DNA of 64,000 nt from DASUNP01 sp035249305 (GTDB lineage Bacteria; Acidobacteriota; Blastocatellia; UBA7656), in contig DATFGQ010000084.1 in NCBI GenBank assembly GCA_035249305.1, forward strand, positions 3,156-67,155, written 5' to 3'. Position numbers and translations under genes: made by a program. Shown here piece after piece: positions 46,666 through 55,699 of the stretch. Position 1 is the stretch's first letter. Each line of letters starts with the position of its first letter. The notes beneath the pieces were generated by a model. That model did no database searches and was not told the origin of the DNA. It worked only from the letters and a program-made list of their open reading frames with translations.

Positions 46666-47955
46666 TCAGATCACGGCGCCGTCGGGGATGACGCCGTTCT
46701 TAGGGATTATCACGATGCCGTCCCGTATAGAGTAGCCGTCGCCGTCGAACTCCTCGCGCCGGCCTTCGTTTAGTATCTGAACGCCCGCGCCTATGCGCGC
46801 GTTCTTGTCGATGATCGCGCGGCGTATGAAACAGTTCTTGCCGACGCCTATGCGAGGGTGGATCGAATCTATGTCGCGCTGCATCTCGTCGAGCGTCTGG
46901 TAGTAGTCGGCCCCCATCATCAAGACGCCTTCCAGGCGCGTGCCGTGCTCTATGCGGCTGCGTATGCCGACTATCGAATCGGTCACCGTGGCGCCATTAA
47001 TGATGCAGCCCTCCGTGATTATAGAGCTCTGTATGCGGCAGTCTAACAGCTTCGACCCCGGCAGGTAGCGCGGGCGCGTGTACATCGGCGCTTCGGCGTC
47101 GAAGAAGTTGAAAGGCGGCAGCGGCAGCGTCATCTCCATGTTGGCGCGGTAGAACGCGCCTATCGTCCCGATGTCTTCCCAGTAGCCGTCGAACAGGTGC
47201 GCCTGCACGTTGGACTGCGACAGCACCTGCGGGATGATCTCTTTTCCGAAATCGATAGCCGACGGCGCCTCTTCGACCAGCAGTCGGTGGAGCAGGGCCT
47301 TGCTGAAGACGTAGATGCCCATCGAGGCCAGAAACGGCCGCCTGGCGGCCTCTTCGGCCGACAACCCGAGCTGCGTCGTGTCGACGCGCATGCGTTCGAG
47401 CGCCTCGCCCTTGGGCTTTTCGCTGAACTCGATTATGCGCCCAATCTCGTCGGTCTTGAGCAGGCCGAACCCCGACGCGTCCTCGTGGCGCGCGGCCGTC
47501 ACCCCCACGGTCAGGTCGGCCTTCGTCGCCACGTGCTTGGCGATGAAGTCGCGGTAGTCCATGCGGTAGAGGTGGTCGCCCGAAAGTATCAAGATCATGT
47601 CGCTTCTGTAGTCGTCGATGTGGTGCAGGCTCTGGCGCACGGCGTCGGCCGTCCCTTGAAACCAGTCGGGCCGCTCGGGCGTAAGCTCGGCGGCCAGTAT
47701 CTCGACAAACCCGTTTGTGAAGCGGCTGAAGCGGTATGTGCGCGCGATGTGGCGGTTGAGCGACGCCGAGTTGTATTGCGTCAGTATGAAGATGCGGTGT
47801 ATCTCGGAGTTGATGCAGTTCGACACAGGTATGTCTATGAGCCGGTATTTGCCGCCGAGCGGGACGGCCGGTTTCGCGCGTTGCTTCGTGAGCGGGTAAA
47901 GCCGCTGACCCGCTCCGCCTCCGAGTATCACTGCGATGATGTTGTCGGTCGCCAT
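46666..47955 (-). CDS. glgC: Glucose-1-phosphate adenylyltransferase
   Basis: Makes ADP-glucose from glucose-1-phosphate and ATP, the committed step in bacterial glycogen synthesis. 429 residues, normal length. N-terminal nucleotidyltransferase motif ILGGGAGQRLYPLTKQRAKP, then GGKYRLIDIPVSNCINS, and C-terminal left-handed beta-helix repeats (CIINGATVTDSIVGIRSRIE). GGGGGAT precedes the ATG. No other glycogen genes in the window. Confidence 0.95.
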   Translation of the reverse strand: MATDNIIAVILGGGAGQRLYPLTKQRAKPAVPLGGKYRLIDIPVSNCINSEIHRIFILTQYNSASLNRHIARTYRFSRFTNGFVEILAAELTPERPDWFQGTADAVRQSLHHIDDYRSDMILILSGDHLYRMDYRDFIAKHVATKADLTVGVTAARHEDASGFGLLKTDEIGRIIEFSEKPKGEALERMRVDTTQLGLSAEEAARRPFLASMGIYVFSKALLHRLLVEEAPSAIDFGKEIIPQVLSQSNVQAHLFDGYWEDIGTIGAFYRANMEMTLPLPPFNFFDAEAPMYTRPRYLPGSKLLDCRIQSSIITEGCIINGATVTDSIVGIRSRIEHGTRLEGVLMMGADYYQTLDEMQRDIDSIHPRIGVGKNCFIRRAIIDKNARIGAGVQILNEGRREEFDGDGYSIRDGIVIIPKNGVIPDGAVI

Positions 47956-48123
47956 CTGACCATCCCCCCGATCGTGCTCTTTGGATTTTTGCAGCTCGAC
48001 ACAAGCAGAAGAGTATAACCGCCCGGCGGCGGCGCGGAAAAGGTCGCCTCAGGCTTTGCTTTCAAAACCGGCTCAACTATGATCTGTTTACGTGGGCGCG
48101 AGATCAACCATCGAGGGGCATGC

Positions 48124-48663
48124 ATGGCGGGGCGAGGAAAGACGATCTGCTTCATAGATAACGCGAACACATTCCATGGGCAACAGGAGTCGGGCTGGCG
48201 CATAGACTGGAAAAAGTTCTCTGAATACCTGGGCCAGGACGAGGAGATCTGGCAGACATACTTCTTCGCGTCTCACCAGGACCCGCCGCGCCCGGAAGAG
48301 GCGAGCTTCTTTCAGTTCCTCAAAGAACAGCTCCGCTGGGAAGTCGTGCTCTACCCGCTCGGCCTCAAGACGATAACCTGCAACAACTGTCACCGCACGG
48401 CGACGCTTTACACCGAAAAGGGCGTAGACACGGGCCTGGCCACGAAGATGCTCATGCTCGCGATGAGCCGCGCCTTCGAGACGGCGCTGCTTGTTTCGGG
48501 CGACCGCGATTACCTGGAAACCGTGAAGTACGTCAAAGGCATGGGGCTTCGCGTCGAGGTCATCTCCTGGCGCGGGGGTCTGTCCGACGACCTGGCAGCG
48601 GAGTCTTCTGCGCCCGTAGTATTTCTCTCAGACATACAGCGCGAAATCGAAAAGACCGATTGA
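48124..48663 (+). CDS. NYN/PIN-like domain protein (LabA/DUF88 type)
   Basis: 179 residues from ATG 48124 with GAGGGG upstream. Residues 5-15 CFIDNANTFHG carry the first catalytic Asp; KGVDTGLATKMLMLAMSRAF and VSGDRDYLETVKYVKGMG carry further acidic residues of the metallo-RNase fold. A CNNCHRT pair near 92-98 could bind metal. Predicted RNA-acting nuclease or RNA-binding protein. The stop is 32 nt before the likely psuG start, so the two may be coexpressed. Confidence 0.82.
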   Translation: MAGRGKTICFIDNANTFHGQQESGWRIDWKKFSEYLGQDEEIWQTYFFASHQDPPRPEEASFFQFLKEQLRWEVVLYPLGLKTITCNNCHRTATLYTEKGVDTGLATKMLMLAMSRAFETALLVSGDRDYLETVKYVKGMGLRVEVISWRGGLSDDLAAESSAPVVFLSDIQREIEKTD

Positions 48664-48695
48664 CGCGCGCACGAGTCGCGCGACACAAATCGAAC

Positions 48696-49637
48696 GTGGA
48701 GAACGATCATAAAAAGTTACTGCGGCTGGCCCCGGAAGTCGCCGAAGCCGTCATCGCGCGCAAGCCCGTCGTCGCGCTCGAATCTACGGTCATAGCGCAC
48801 GGCCTGCCACGCCCGCTCAACGTCGAGACAGCGCGGGCCTGCCAGCAGGCGGTCACAGACGAAGGCGCGGTCCCCGCGACCGTCGCCGTAATCGATGGAC
48901 GCGCCGCCGTGGGGCTTTCCGAAGCCGAGATCGACCTTTTCGCCGAAGGCGCAGCGCCCGACGGCGCTCGCATTGAAAAGGTCAGCGTCAACAACCTGGC
49001 GGCCGTGATCGCCGGCCGCCGCTGGGGCGCGACTACGGTGGCGGCAACGCTCAGCCTCGCGCACATGGCGGGGATCAGAGTCTTTTCGACGGGCGGGATC
49101 GGCGGCGTCCACCGCGGCGCGGCCGACACGTTCGACGTGTCAGCAGACCTGACGGCGCTGGCCCACACGCCCGTCGTTTGCGTATCGGCGGGCGCGAAAG
49201 CCATACTCGACCTTCCGAAAACGGTCGAACAGCTTGAGACGTTGGGAGTGCCTGTAGTCGGGTACCGCACCGATGAGTTCCCAGCCTTCTACTCTCGCGC
49301 GAGCGGCCTCGCCTTAGAGATCTCGGTCGATTCAGCCGAAGAGGCTGCGCGCATCGCCGTGCTTCACTGGGCGACGGGCGCGCGAACGGCCGTGCTCGTC
49401 TGCGCACCGATCCCCGAAGAGTCAGAGCTGGCGGCCCCGGAGGTTGACCGGGCGCTTGAAGAAGCGCTCAGAGAGTGCGCGCGCGCCGGAGTGCGCGGCA
49501 AAGCCATCACGCCATTTTTGCTTTCGCGGGTGGAGCGCGCGACCGAAGGTAAGAGCCTTGCGGCCAACCGCGCGCTGCTTGTCAACAATGCGGCCATCGC
49601 GGCGCGGATCAGTCGGAGCCTTGCTGCTATGGCGTAG
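48696..49637 (+). CDS. psuG: Pseudouridine-5'-phosphate glycosidase
   Basis: Splits pseudouridine 5'-phosphate to uracil and ribose-5-phosphate (reverse condensation in vitro) in pseudouridine salvage. I prefer the GTG at 48696: it gives 313 residues, and the conserved VVALEST then falls within two residues of its place in the E. coli enzyme. A TTG at 48660 is possible. Motifs: ALESTVIAHGLPRPLN, STGGIGGVHRGA, SAGAKAILDLPKTVEQLET with the catalytic Lys, GYRTDEFPAFY, and NRALLVNNA. The kinase psuK is not adjacent. Confidence 0.92.
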   Translation: MENDHKKLLRLAPEVAEAVIARKPVVALESTVIAHGLPRPLNVETARACQQAVTDEGAVPATVAVIDGRAAVGLSEAEIDLFAEGAAPDGARIEKVSVNNLAAVIAGRRWGATTVAATLSLAHMAGIRVFSTGGIGGVHRGAADTFDVSADLTALAHTPVVCVSAGAKAILDLPKTVEQLETLGVPVVGYRTDEFPAFYSRASGLALEISVDSAEEAARIAVLHWATGARTAVLVCAPIPEESELAAPEVDRALEEALRECARAGVRGKAITPFLLSRVERATEGKSLAANRALLVNNAAIAARISRSLAAMA

Positions 49638-49845
49638 ATAATCTCTATGGTTTAAAATTTATACTTGTGCGCTTGAACCCCATCCTCACGGCCACACTGA
49701 CTGCCAGTGTGAGTATTTCGAAGCTGTAGGTGCTCGATCTGATTCGATTCGAGTTTAAATCCAATAAGTTTGGACACCAGCGTTATCTGTCATAGTCACA
49801 AAAACAGCGAGGCCCGTTTGGGCGCTCGCACTAGGGAGGGTATCA

Positions 49846-50802
49846 ATGAGATTTCAAAGGACAGCAAGATCAATATCAATCGCGGCAGTTCTGCTTTTGC
49901 TCGTGAGTGCTCCGCAGGCGTTCGGGCAGGACAGCCCCCAAAACACGCAGTCACAGGATACGGGCTTCAGGCCGGGGATACGCAGGGTCGAGAGCGGTCA
50001 GAAGACCAAGCTCAAAGGGCGAATAGTGCGCCGCGATGCCGATACTTTCAGCGTCCTCGATGAACAGAGTATGGAGACGGTGGTCCGCCTCACCGACAAC
50101 ACCAGCGTCAAATCGAAAGGCGGCTTCTTCCGCAGCGGTAAGAATTATGGCGTCACGAGCCTGCTGCGCGGCCTGCCGGTCGAAGTCGAAGGCCGGGGCG
50201 GGGCCGACGGCCAGCTAGTAGCCGAGAAGGTCCGCTTCAACTCTTCCGACCTTAAAGTCGCCCAAACCGTAGAGTCGCGCGTCGCGCCGGTCGAGCGCGA
50301 GAGCCAGCGCATCGCCGGGCAGGTCGATGAGCTGAACGAGGTGTCGAAGGCGGCGCGGGCCGAGGCCGACAGGGCCAACGCCGGAGTCGCGACTACGAAC
50401 GAGCGCATCACCGCGCTTGACGATTACGCGGTGCAGGATTCCGTCGACGTCTATTTCAAGACCGGCAGCGCCGTCATAACGCCCGAATACAAAACGGCGC
50501 TCGACGAGCTTGCTCAGAAGGCACTAACCGCGAAAGGCTACGTCATAGAGATAGCCGGCCACGCGGATTCAACTGGCAACATGCAGCGCAACCGGCTCTT
50601 GAGCCAGCAGCGCGCCGACGCCGTGGTGCGGTACCTGCAAGAGAATCATGACATACCGCTGCGCCGCATGATCACGCCTTTCGGCTATGGGCAGATGAAG
50701 CCCGTCGCGGACAACACCACGCCGGAAGGGCGACGCCAGAATCGCCGCGTCGAAGTGAAGATACTCGTTAGCCGTGGAATGACGCAGACGCAGTCGAACT
50801 AG
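49846..50802 (+). CDS. OmpA-family protein with N-terminal beta domain
   Basis: 318 residues. Signal peptide 1-28 (ending AFGQ), an N-terminal beta domain (residues about 45-135: KTKLKGRIVRRDADTFSVLD, TVVRLTDNTSVKSKG) resembling DUF5666-like folds, a coiled-coil linker (about 150-190), and a C-terminal OmpA/MotB peptidoglycan-binding domain with DVYFKTGSAVITPEYK, EIAGHADSTGN and RRQNRRVEVKIL. Likely periplasmic and tethered to peptidoglycan. GGGAGG upstream of the ATG. Confidence 0.86.
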   Translation: MRFQRTARSISIAAVLLLLVSAPQAFGQDSPQNTQSQDTGFRPGIRRVESGQKTKLKGRIVRRDADTFSVLDEQSMETVVRLTDNTSVKSKGGFFRSGKNYGVTSLLRGLPVEVEGRGGADGQLVAEKVRFNSSDLKVAQTVESRVAPVERESQRIAGQVDELNEVSKAARAEADRANAGVATTNERITALDDYAVQDSVDVYFKTGSAVITPEYKTALDELAQKALTAKGYVIEIAGHADSTGNMQRNRLLSQQRADAVVRYLQENHDIPLRRMITPFGYGQMKPVADNTTPEGRRQNRRVEVKILVSRGMTQTQSN

Positions 50803-50812
50803 GGCGAGTTAG

Positions 50813-50849
50813 AAAACGGTGAGGTGTGGCTGAAACGCCTCACCGTTTT
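50813..50849. terminator. Bidirectional rho-independent terminator
   Basis: Perfect 12 bp stem AAAACGGTGAGG / CCTCACCGTTTT with a 13 nt loop and a T-run on the plus strand (A-run on the minus). Serves the OmpA gene and the convergent gene ending at 50851. Confidence 0.85.
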
Positions 50850-50850
50850 T

Positions 50851-51375
50851 TCATCGAATAGTCGTGAGCGCGTCGGCCAGCTTGTTGACCGCCTGGAGCA
50901 GCGAGCGCCCCGCCTCGTCGAACCGGTTGGCGGCGGCCTGACTCTCGGCCGTCTCGCCCAGCAGCGCTACGCCTGAGATGTTCGGGTAGTAGGACCTCCA
51001 CGCCGCGTTAAAGCGAAAATCCGACTCAAGCTTGTTGAGCCCATCGCTGACGTTCTTGACGCTCTCCCTCACCCTGGCTTTAGTCCGCTCGTTCTGCTGC
51101 GTGGCGGCCGAAGAGGACTCGCCGCTGCGCGCGGCCTGGTCGGCCGACTCGATCCCCTTGGCGATGCCGCCGTACAGGTAAAGGAAGTTCGAGAGCGTCT
51201 TTATCTGCGACGAGATTCGCTCGCGGCCGGCCTTAAGGTCGGCCAACTGCTGCGGGGTGGGAGCTTTTGCGACGGGCGCTCGGCGTCTGGGAGCCGGGCG
51301 GCGGCGCGTCTGCGCTAGCGCGGTCGTTGAAATAAGGATCGTCGTAACGAGAATCAATGTGAAGAATCTTTTCAA
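50851..51375 (-). CDS. Small secreted helical protein, unknown
   Basis: 174 residues: signal peptide MKRFFTLILVTTILISTTAL, then a basic segment TRRRPAPRRRAPVAKAP and a helical body with repeated SANES/RFNAAWRSYYPNISG-type stretches and KTLSNFLYLYGGIAKGIESA. No recognised family. The short overlapping end and shared terminator suggest single-gene transcription. Confidence 0.65.
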   Translation of the reverse strand: MKRFFTLILVTTILISTTALAQTRRRPAPRRRAPVAKAPTPQQLADLKAGRERISSQIKTLSNFLYLYGGIAKGIESADQAARSGESSSAATQQNERTKARVRESVKNVSDGLNKLESDFRFNAAWRSYYPNISGVALLGETAESQAAANRFDEAGRSLLQAVNKLADALTTIR

Positions 51376-51524
51376 CGCTTACTCTCCTTATGTGGAAGCA
51401 TCTATATCCAACCTATACCAGTCAAAGTTGCACAGTCAAGCAACGGCGTAGATTAGAAAAGCAGAACAAAAGGTCTGCCTCTGCGTATTCGGGCTAGAGG
51501 CTTAATCACCGAAGGAGAAGCAAA

Positions 51525-53009
51525 ATGAGAATCATAACCCGCCTTGCGGCCATAATACTCGCGGCAGTCTGTCTCTCTTCACAGGCTTTCGCGCAGGCAA
51601 AACCCGACCGTTTCAAAGAGCAGCTCGAACCCGTCATCAAACAGGTCATGGCGCAGGCCGACATGCCCGGCTTCGCCATAGCCATCGTCGAAAATCAGAA
51701 GATAGTCTACGCGGCGGGGTTCGGCGTTAAGAATCTCACGACGCGCGAGCCTATCTCTCCTCAATCGCTGTTTCACATGGCTTCTATCACAAAGCCGTTC
51801 GTCGCGACGTCGATAATGCAGCTCTGGGAGCGGGGCAAGCTCGACCTCGACTCGCCCGTCGTAAGGTACCTGCCTTACTTCCGAGTCGGCGACGACCGCT
51901 ACGCGACGATAACCGTGCGGCAGATGCTCAGCCACATATCGGGCATGCCCGACGTCCAAGATTACGAGTGGGACAAGCCTCAGTACGACGAAGGCGCGCT
52001 TGAGCGTTACGTCAAGAGCCTCGGCAGCGAGAAGCTCATCGCCGCGCCCGGCGCAAAATTCCAGTACAGCAACATGGCTTACGAAGTGCTGGGCGACGTG
52101 ATAGCGAAAGTCTCGGGCGAGAGCTTCGAAGATTACGTCAAGCACAACATCCTTGAGCCGCTCAAGATGCAGACGAGCACGCTGCTGGTGAAGAAAGCCA
52201 GCCCGCAGTTCTTAACATCGCCTCACGTCCTGGGCAGCTCATACGACGTTGAGGTGAGCAAGGTCTTCCCCTACAACCGCATGCACTCGCCCAGCTCGAC
52301 GCTCTATTCGAGCGTGTTGGACATGAGCCGGTGGGCGATGGCCAACCTGAACCGCGGCGAGCTTGACGGCAAGCGGATATTGAAGAGCACGACTTACGAT
52401 CTGATGTGGAAGCCTGCGGGCGAGCAGTTCCAGCAGATCGGCATAAGCTGGTTTTTGAGGAAGTTCAAAGATTACTCGACGGTGACGCACAGCGGCGGCG
52501 ACACGGGGTTTGTCAGCAACCTCGTGCTGATCCCGGAGAAGTCTATCGCGGTCGTGATGATGAGCAACTTTGACCGCGCGCCGCTCGGCTTGCTGACGCA
52601 GGCCGCCTTAGACGTGGCGCTCGGCGCGACGCCCGCTCCCGTGTCGATTAAGCCGCCGATCGATAGAGTCGTTTACAAGACTATCGCGAAGGACGGCCTT
52701 GAGGCCGGCGTCAAACAGTATTACGAGCTGAAGAAGAATCAGCCCGACGCTTACAATTTCCAGGAAGCGTTACTGAACAGGCTCGGATACGTCTACATCC
52801 AGCAGGGCAAATTCAAAGAGGCCATCCGAGTTCTTCAGCTCAACGTCGAGGCTTACGCTTCATCTTCGAACGTGTACGACAGCCTTGGCGAAGCCTACAT
52901 GCGAAACGGCGACAAGCAGCTCGCGATTGAGAACTACGAAAAATCGTTGAAGCTCGACGCGAACAACACGAACGCCATCGAGATGCTGAAGAAGCTGAAG
53001 GCGCAATAG
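51525..53009 (+). CDS. Beta-lactamase class C-like serine hydrolase fused to TPRs
   Basis: 494 residues, exported (signal peptide 1-24). Catalytic motifs SITK (87-90), YSN (181-183) and HSGG (322-325) mark the class C beta-lactamase/penicillin-binding/esterase fold. The C-terminal third (residues about 385-490) has TPR units (FKEAIRVLQLNVEAYASSS, QLAIENYEKSLKLDANNTN). Probably a periplasmic D-aminopeptidase or esterase rather than a true lactamase; substrate unknown. GAAGGAG upstream. Confidence 0.85.
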   Translation: MRIITRLAAIILAAVCLSSQAFAQAKPDRFKEQLEPVIKQVMAQADMPGFAIAIVENQKIVYAAGFGVKNLTTREPISPQSLFHMASITKPFVATSIMQLWERGKLDLDSPVVRYLPYFRVGDDRYATITVRQMLSHISGMPDVQDYEWDKPQYDEGALERYVKSLGSEKLIAAPGAKFQYSNMAYEVLGDVIAKVSGESFEDYVKHNILEPLKMQTSTLLVKKASPQFLTSPHVLGSSYDVEVSKVFPYNRMHSPSSTLYSSVLDMSRWAMANLNRGELDGKRILKSTTYDLMWKPAGEQFQQIGISWFLRKFKDYSTVTHSGGDTGFVSNLVLIPEKSIAVVMMSNFDRAPLGLLTQAALDVALGATPAPVSIKPPIDRVVYKTIAKDGLEAGVKQYYELKKNQPDAYNFQEALLNRLGYVYIQQGKFKEAIRVLQLNVEAYASSSNVYDSLGEAYMRNGDKQLAIENYEKSLKLDANNTNAIEMLKKLKAQ

Positions 53010-53039
53010 CCGTAGAAGAGTTCTGAAAGCACTGTAGAG

Positions 53040-53264
53040 GCGCGAATCAATAGGAAGCCTCGAAGAGGCGGCATTCAATAGCCGGAAGCCCCGTAGGGGC
53101 GCTATTCAATAGCCCGGCGCATCGCGCCGGGTGACGCATCATACAAAACGAAGCCCTGAAAGGGCGCGATATGAGTATCGCCCTTTCAGGGCTTCTCATT
53201 AATTACAATCGCTCTCCAGGGGCGTTGCCCCTGGCTATTGAATTACGCCCCTATGGGGCTTTCC
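53040..53264. repeat. Palindromic repeat element, family B copy 2
   Basis: The same ordered hairpins as in 11311-11548: GAAGCCCCGTAGGGGC, CCCGGCGC/GCGCCGGG, GAAGCCCTGAAAGGGC with complement GCCCTTTCAGGGCTTC, CCAGGGGC/GCCCCTGG, and a closing GCCCCTATGGGGC. Lacks the family A arms. Occupies most of the 353 bp gap between the serine hydrolase and the peroxidase fusion; the remainder holds the Shine-Dalgarno of the latter (GGAGGGC). Confidence 0.85.
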
Positions 53265-53362
53265 GCCAGCAATCGCCTTGACTTAACAGGCCGGTAAAAT
53301 ATAATCGCTACTCCCACGAAATCCTTTTTAAGAGTCGCCTAATCACTCAGGAGGGCCTTCTT

Positions 53363-55696
53363 ATGACTGCTGCATCGGCGAAACAAATCGAGATGGAAGA
53401 TAGCGAGCCTGCGCGCGCGCCAAAACCGCGCCGCTGGAAGCGCGTCATCTTTAGCCTGCTCGTCATCCTGTTTGCGGCAGTCGCGGCGCTCGGCCTCTGG
53501 CCGGCGAAGGCTGACTTTAGCGGCGACGAAACTACGGCGGGCGTGGGCACGGACGGCGGCGGGTTGAAACGATCTTTCCCCTCGATGATCTTCCCCGCGG
53601 ACAACTCGCCCGCGGACGGAAAAGCCGCCGAGAGAGTCGCGCTCGGACGCCTCCTCTACTTCGACCCGATCCTGTCGGGAGCCAATGACGTTTCGTGCGC
53701 TACGTGCCATCACCCCGATCTGGGACTAACCGACGGGCGAGGGCTTTCGATGGGCAAAGGCGGGCGCGGCCTCGGACCCGACCGCGCGGGCGGCGCGGTG
53801 ATCAAGCGCGGCGCTCCGACGGTGTGGAACGCGGCCTTCAACCACATGCAGTTCTGGGACGGGCGCGCGCCCAACCTCGAAGAGCAGGCTCGCGGGCCTA
53901 TTACCAGCGAAGTCGAGATGGCCGAAAACCCTGAGACGCTCGTCACAGAGCTAAAGGCCATCCCCGAATACGCGACGAAGTTCGACGCAGCGTTCGGCGG
54001 CGCGGGCGTGACGTTTGACAACGTCGTTAAAGCGATCGCTGCCTTCGAGCGGACGCTCGTTACGAACAACTCGCCCTTCGACCGTTTCGTGGCGGGCGAC
54101 GCCAACGCGCTCACCGAAGCGCAGCGGCGCGGCTTCGACCTGTTCCGCTCGGGCAAGACCCGCTGCTTCGAGTGCCACGGCATGCCGACTTTCGCAAACC
54201 GCGATTTCAAGATCATAGGCGTGCCCGACCTGGACCCGAATCAACCCGACTTCGGCCGCTTCGACGTGACCGAGGGCGAAGGCAACAAGCGCGCTTTCAA
54301 AGTGCCCACGCTGCGCAACGTCGCGCTGACGGCGCCCTACATGCACAACGGCCGGTTCAAGACGCTCGAAGAGGTGATAGATTTTTACGCGGGCGGCGGC
54401 GGGCCGGGCAAGGGGTTCGACACGCCGCACATCGACGACAAGATCCGCGTCTTCCCGGTCACGCCGGAAGAGAAGGCTGATCTCGCAGCCTTTCTGATCT
54501 CGCTCACGGACGAATCGAACCTGCCCCAGATCCCCGACCGAGTGCCATCGGGGCTTGCGGTAGTCCCTCGCCTGACGAACCCCGGCCGCGAAGTCGCCGC
54601 TAAATTCAACACGGGCTTTTCGCGCGAACAGGTCGGCGAGCGCCCGCCGCAGACGATCGCGGTTAAAGCGGGCGAGTCGATTCAATCGGCGGTCCGACGC
54701 GCGCGCGCGGGCGACACGATCGAAGTCGCGCCCGGCGTCTATCACGAGATGATCACAGTCGACATAGATAACATCACGCTGCGCGGGCAGGCGGGGGCAG
54801 GGCAGCATGCGCGCCCCGTGCTCGACGGCCGCGGGCAGCTATCGGACGCCGTCATAGTCACCGGAAACAACTTTCAAATCGAAGGCTTCGACGTGCGCGA
54901 CTACACCGCAAACGGCATAGTCGTTCAGAACGCCCACGCGCCAGTCTTCCGCGACCTCGTCATCGATAAGACGGGCCTTTACGGAGTCTACCCCGTCAGT
55001 TGCACGAGCGTCTGGGTCGAGCGCGTAACGGCCACTCGCATAGCCGACGCGGCGATCTACGTAGGCCAGTCGCGCGACATAGTCGTTAAAGACTGCGTCG
55101 CTCACGGCAACGTCACAGGCATTGAGATAGAAAACTCCGTCAACGCCGTCGTCGAAAACAACCACGTCTATAACAACACGGGCGGCATACTCGTCTTCGT
55201 TTTGCCGAACAACCCGTCGAAGGTCGGGCGAAACTGCAAAGTGATCAACAACCGCGTGATCGACAATAACCACCCGAACTTTGGTGCGCCTAACTCGATA
55301 GTCTCACGAGTCCCGCCCGGCACGGGCGTCATGATAATGGCCGCCGATGAAACGGAAGTTACCGGCAACGAGATTCGCGGAAACGATTGTTACGGGGTCG
55401 CGATCTTCAGCCTTGAGCTGGCCTTCCCGGCCGGGACACAGTTCGACGTTGGGCCTACGCCCGAGAACAACTGGGTCCATGACAACGTCTACGGCGACAA
55501 CGGCCGCAACCCTGCGGGCGCGGTCGCGCGCGCGGGTTTGAAAGGCGCGGACCTGCTCTGGGACCTGAGCGGGTGGTCGAACCGCTGGCAAGAGTCGAAC
55601 GCAACGCAATCGACGCCGCTTCTCAGCGCGGGCTGGCCATCGGCCGCGCGCCGCGCTCACTGGAGGGTTCTCCAATTCGCGAAAGACTATTTGTGA
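53363..55696 (+). CDS. Di-haem MauG/CcpA-type peroxidase fused to a parallel beta-helix
   Basis: 777 residues. A membrane anchor near 28-45 (RVIFSLLVILFAAVAAL) places the rest outside the cytoplasm. Residues 85-385 are a bacterial di-haem cytochrome c peroxidase/MauG-like domain with two CxxCH sites, CATCH (112-116) and CFECH (268-272), and the distal-ligand segment APYMHNGRF. Residues about 430-770 are a right-handed parallel beta-helix (TIAVKAGESIQSAVRRARAG, DTIEVAPGVYHE, then repeated NNHVYNNTGGILVF-type coils) as in NosD. An aquaporin starts 3 nt after its stop. Substrate unknown; the helix may bind a glycan or copper. Confidence 0.85.
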   Translation: MTAASAKQIEMEDSEPARAPKPRRWKRVIFSLLVILFAAVAALGLWPAKADFSGDETTAGVGTDGGGLKRSFPSMIFPADNSPADGKAAERVALGRLLYFDPILSGANDVSCATCHHPDLGLTDGRGLSMGKGGRGLGPDRAGGAVIKRGAPTVWNAAFNHMQFWDGRAPNLEEQARGPITSEVEMAENPETLVTELKAIPEYATKFDAAFGGAGVTFDNVVKAIAAFERTLVTNNSPFDRFVAGDANALTEAQRRGFDLFRSGKTRCFECHGMPTFANRDFKIIGVPDLDPNQPDFGRFDVTEGEGNKRAFKVPTLRNVALTAPYMHNGRFKTLEEVIDFYAGGGGPGKGFDTPHIDDKIRVFPVTPEEKADLAAFLISLTDESNLPQIPDRVPSGLAVVPRLTNPGREVAAKFNTGFSREQVGERPPQTIAVKAGESIQSAVRRARAGDTIEVAPGVYHEMITVDIDNITLRGQAGAGQHARPVLDGRGQLSDAVIVTGNNFQIEGFDVRDYTANGIVVQNAHAPVFRDLVIDKTGLYGVYPVSCTSVWVERVTATRIADAAIYVGQSRDIVVKDCVAHGNVTGIEIENSVNAVVENNHVYNNTGGILVFVLPNNPSKVGRNCKVINNRVIDNNHPNFGAPNSIVSRVPPGTGVMIMAADETEVTGNEIRGNDCYGVAIFSLELAFPAGTQFDVGPTPENNWVHDNVYGDNGRNPAGAVARAGLKGADLLWDLSGWSNRWQESNATQSTPLLSAGWPSAARRAHWRVLQFAKDYL

Positions 55697-55699
55697 TTT

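Noticed and set aside
48660..48695. TTG 48660 as psuG start
   Set aside because: The added 12 residues are not seen in the family; GTG 48696 matches the family start position.
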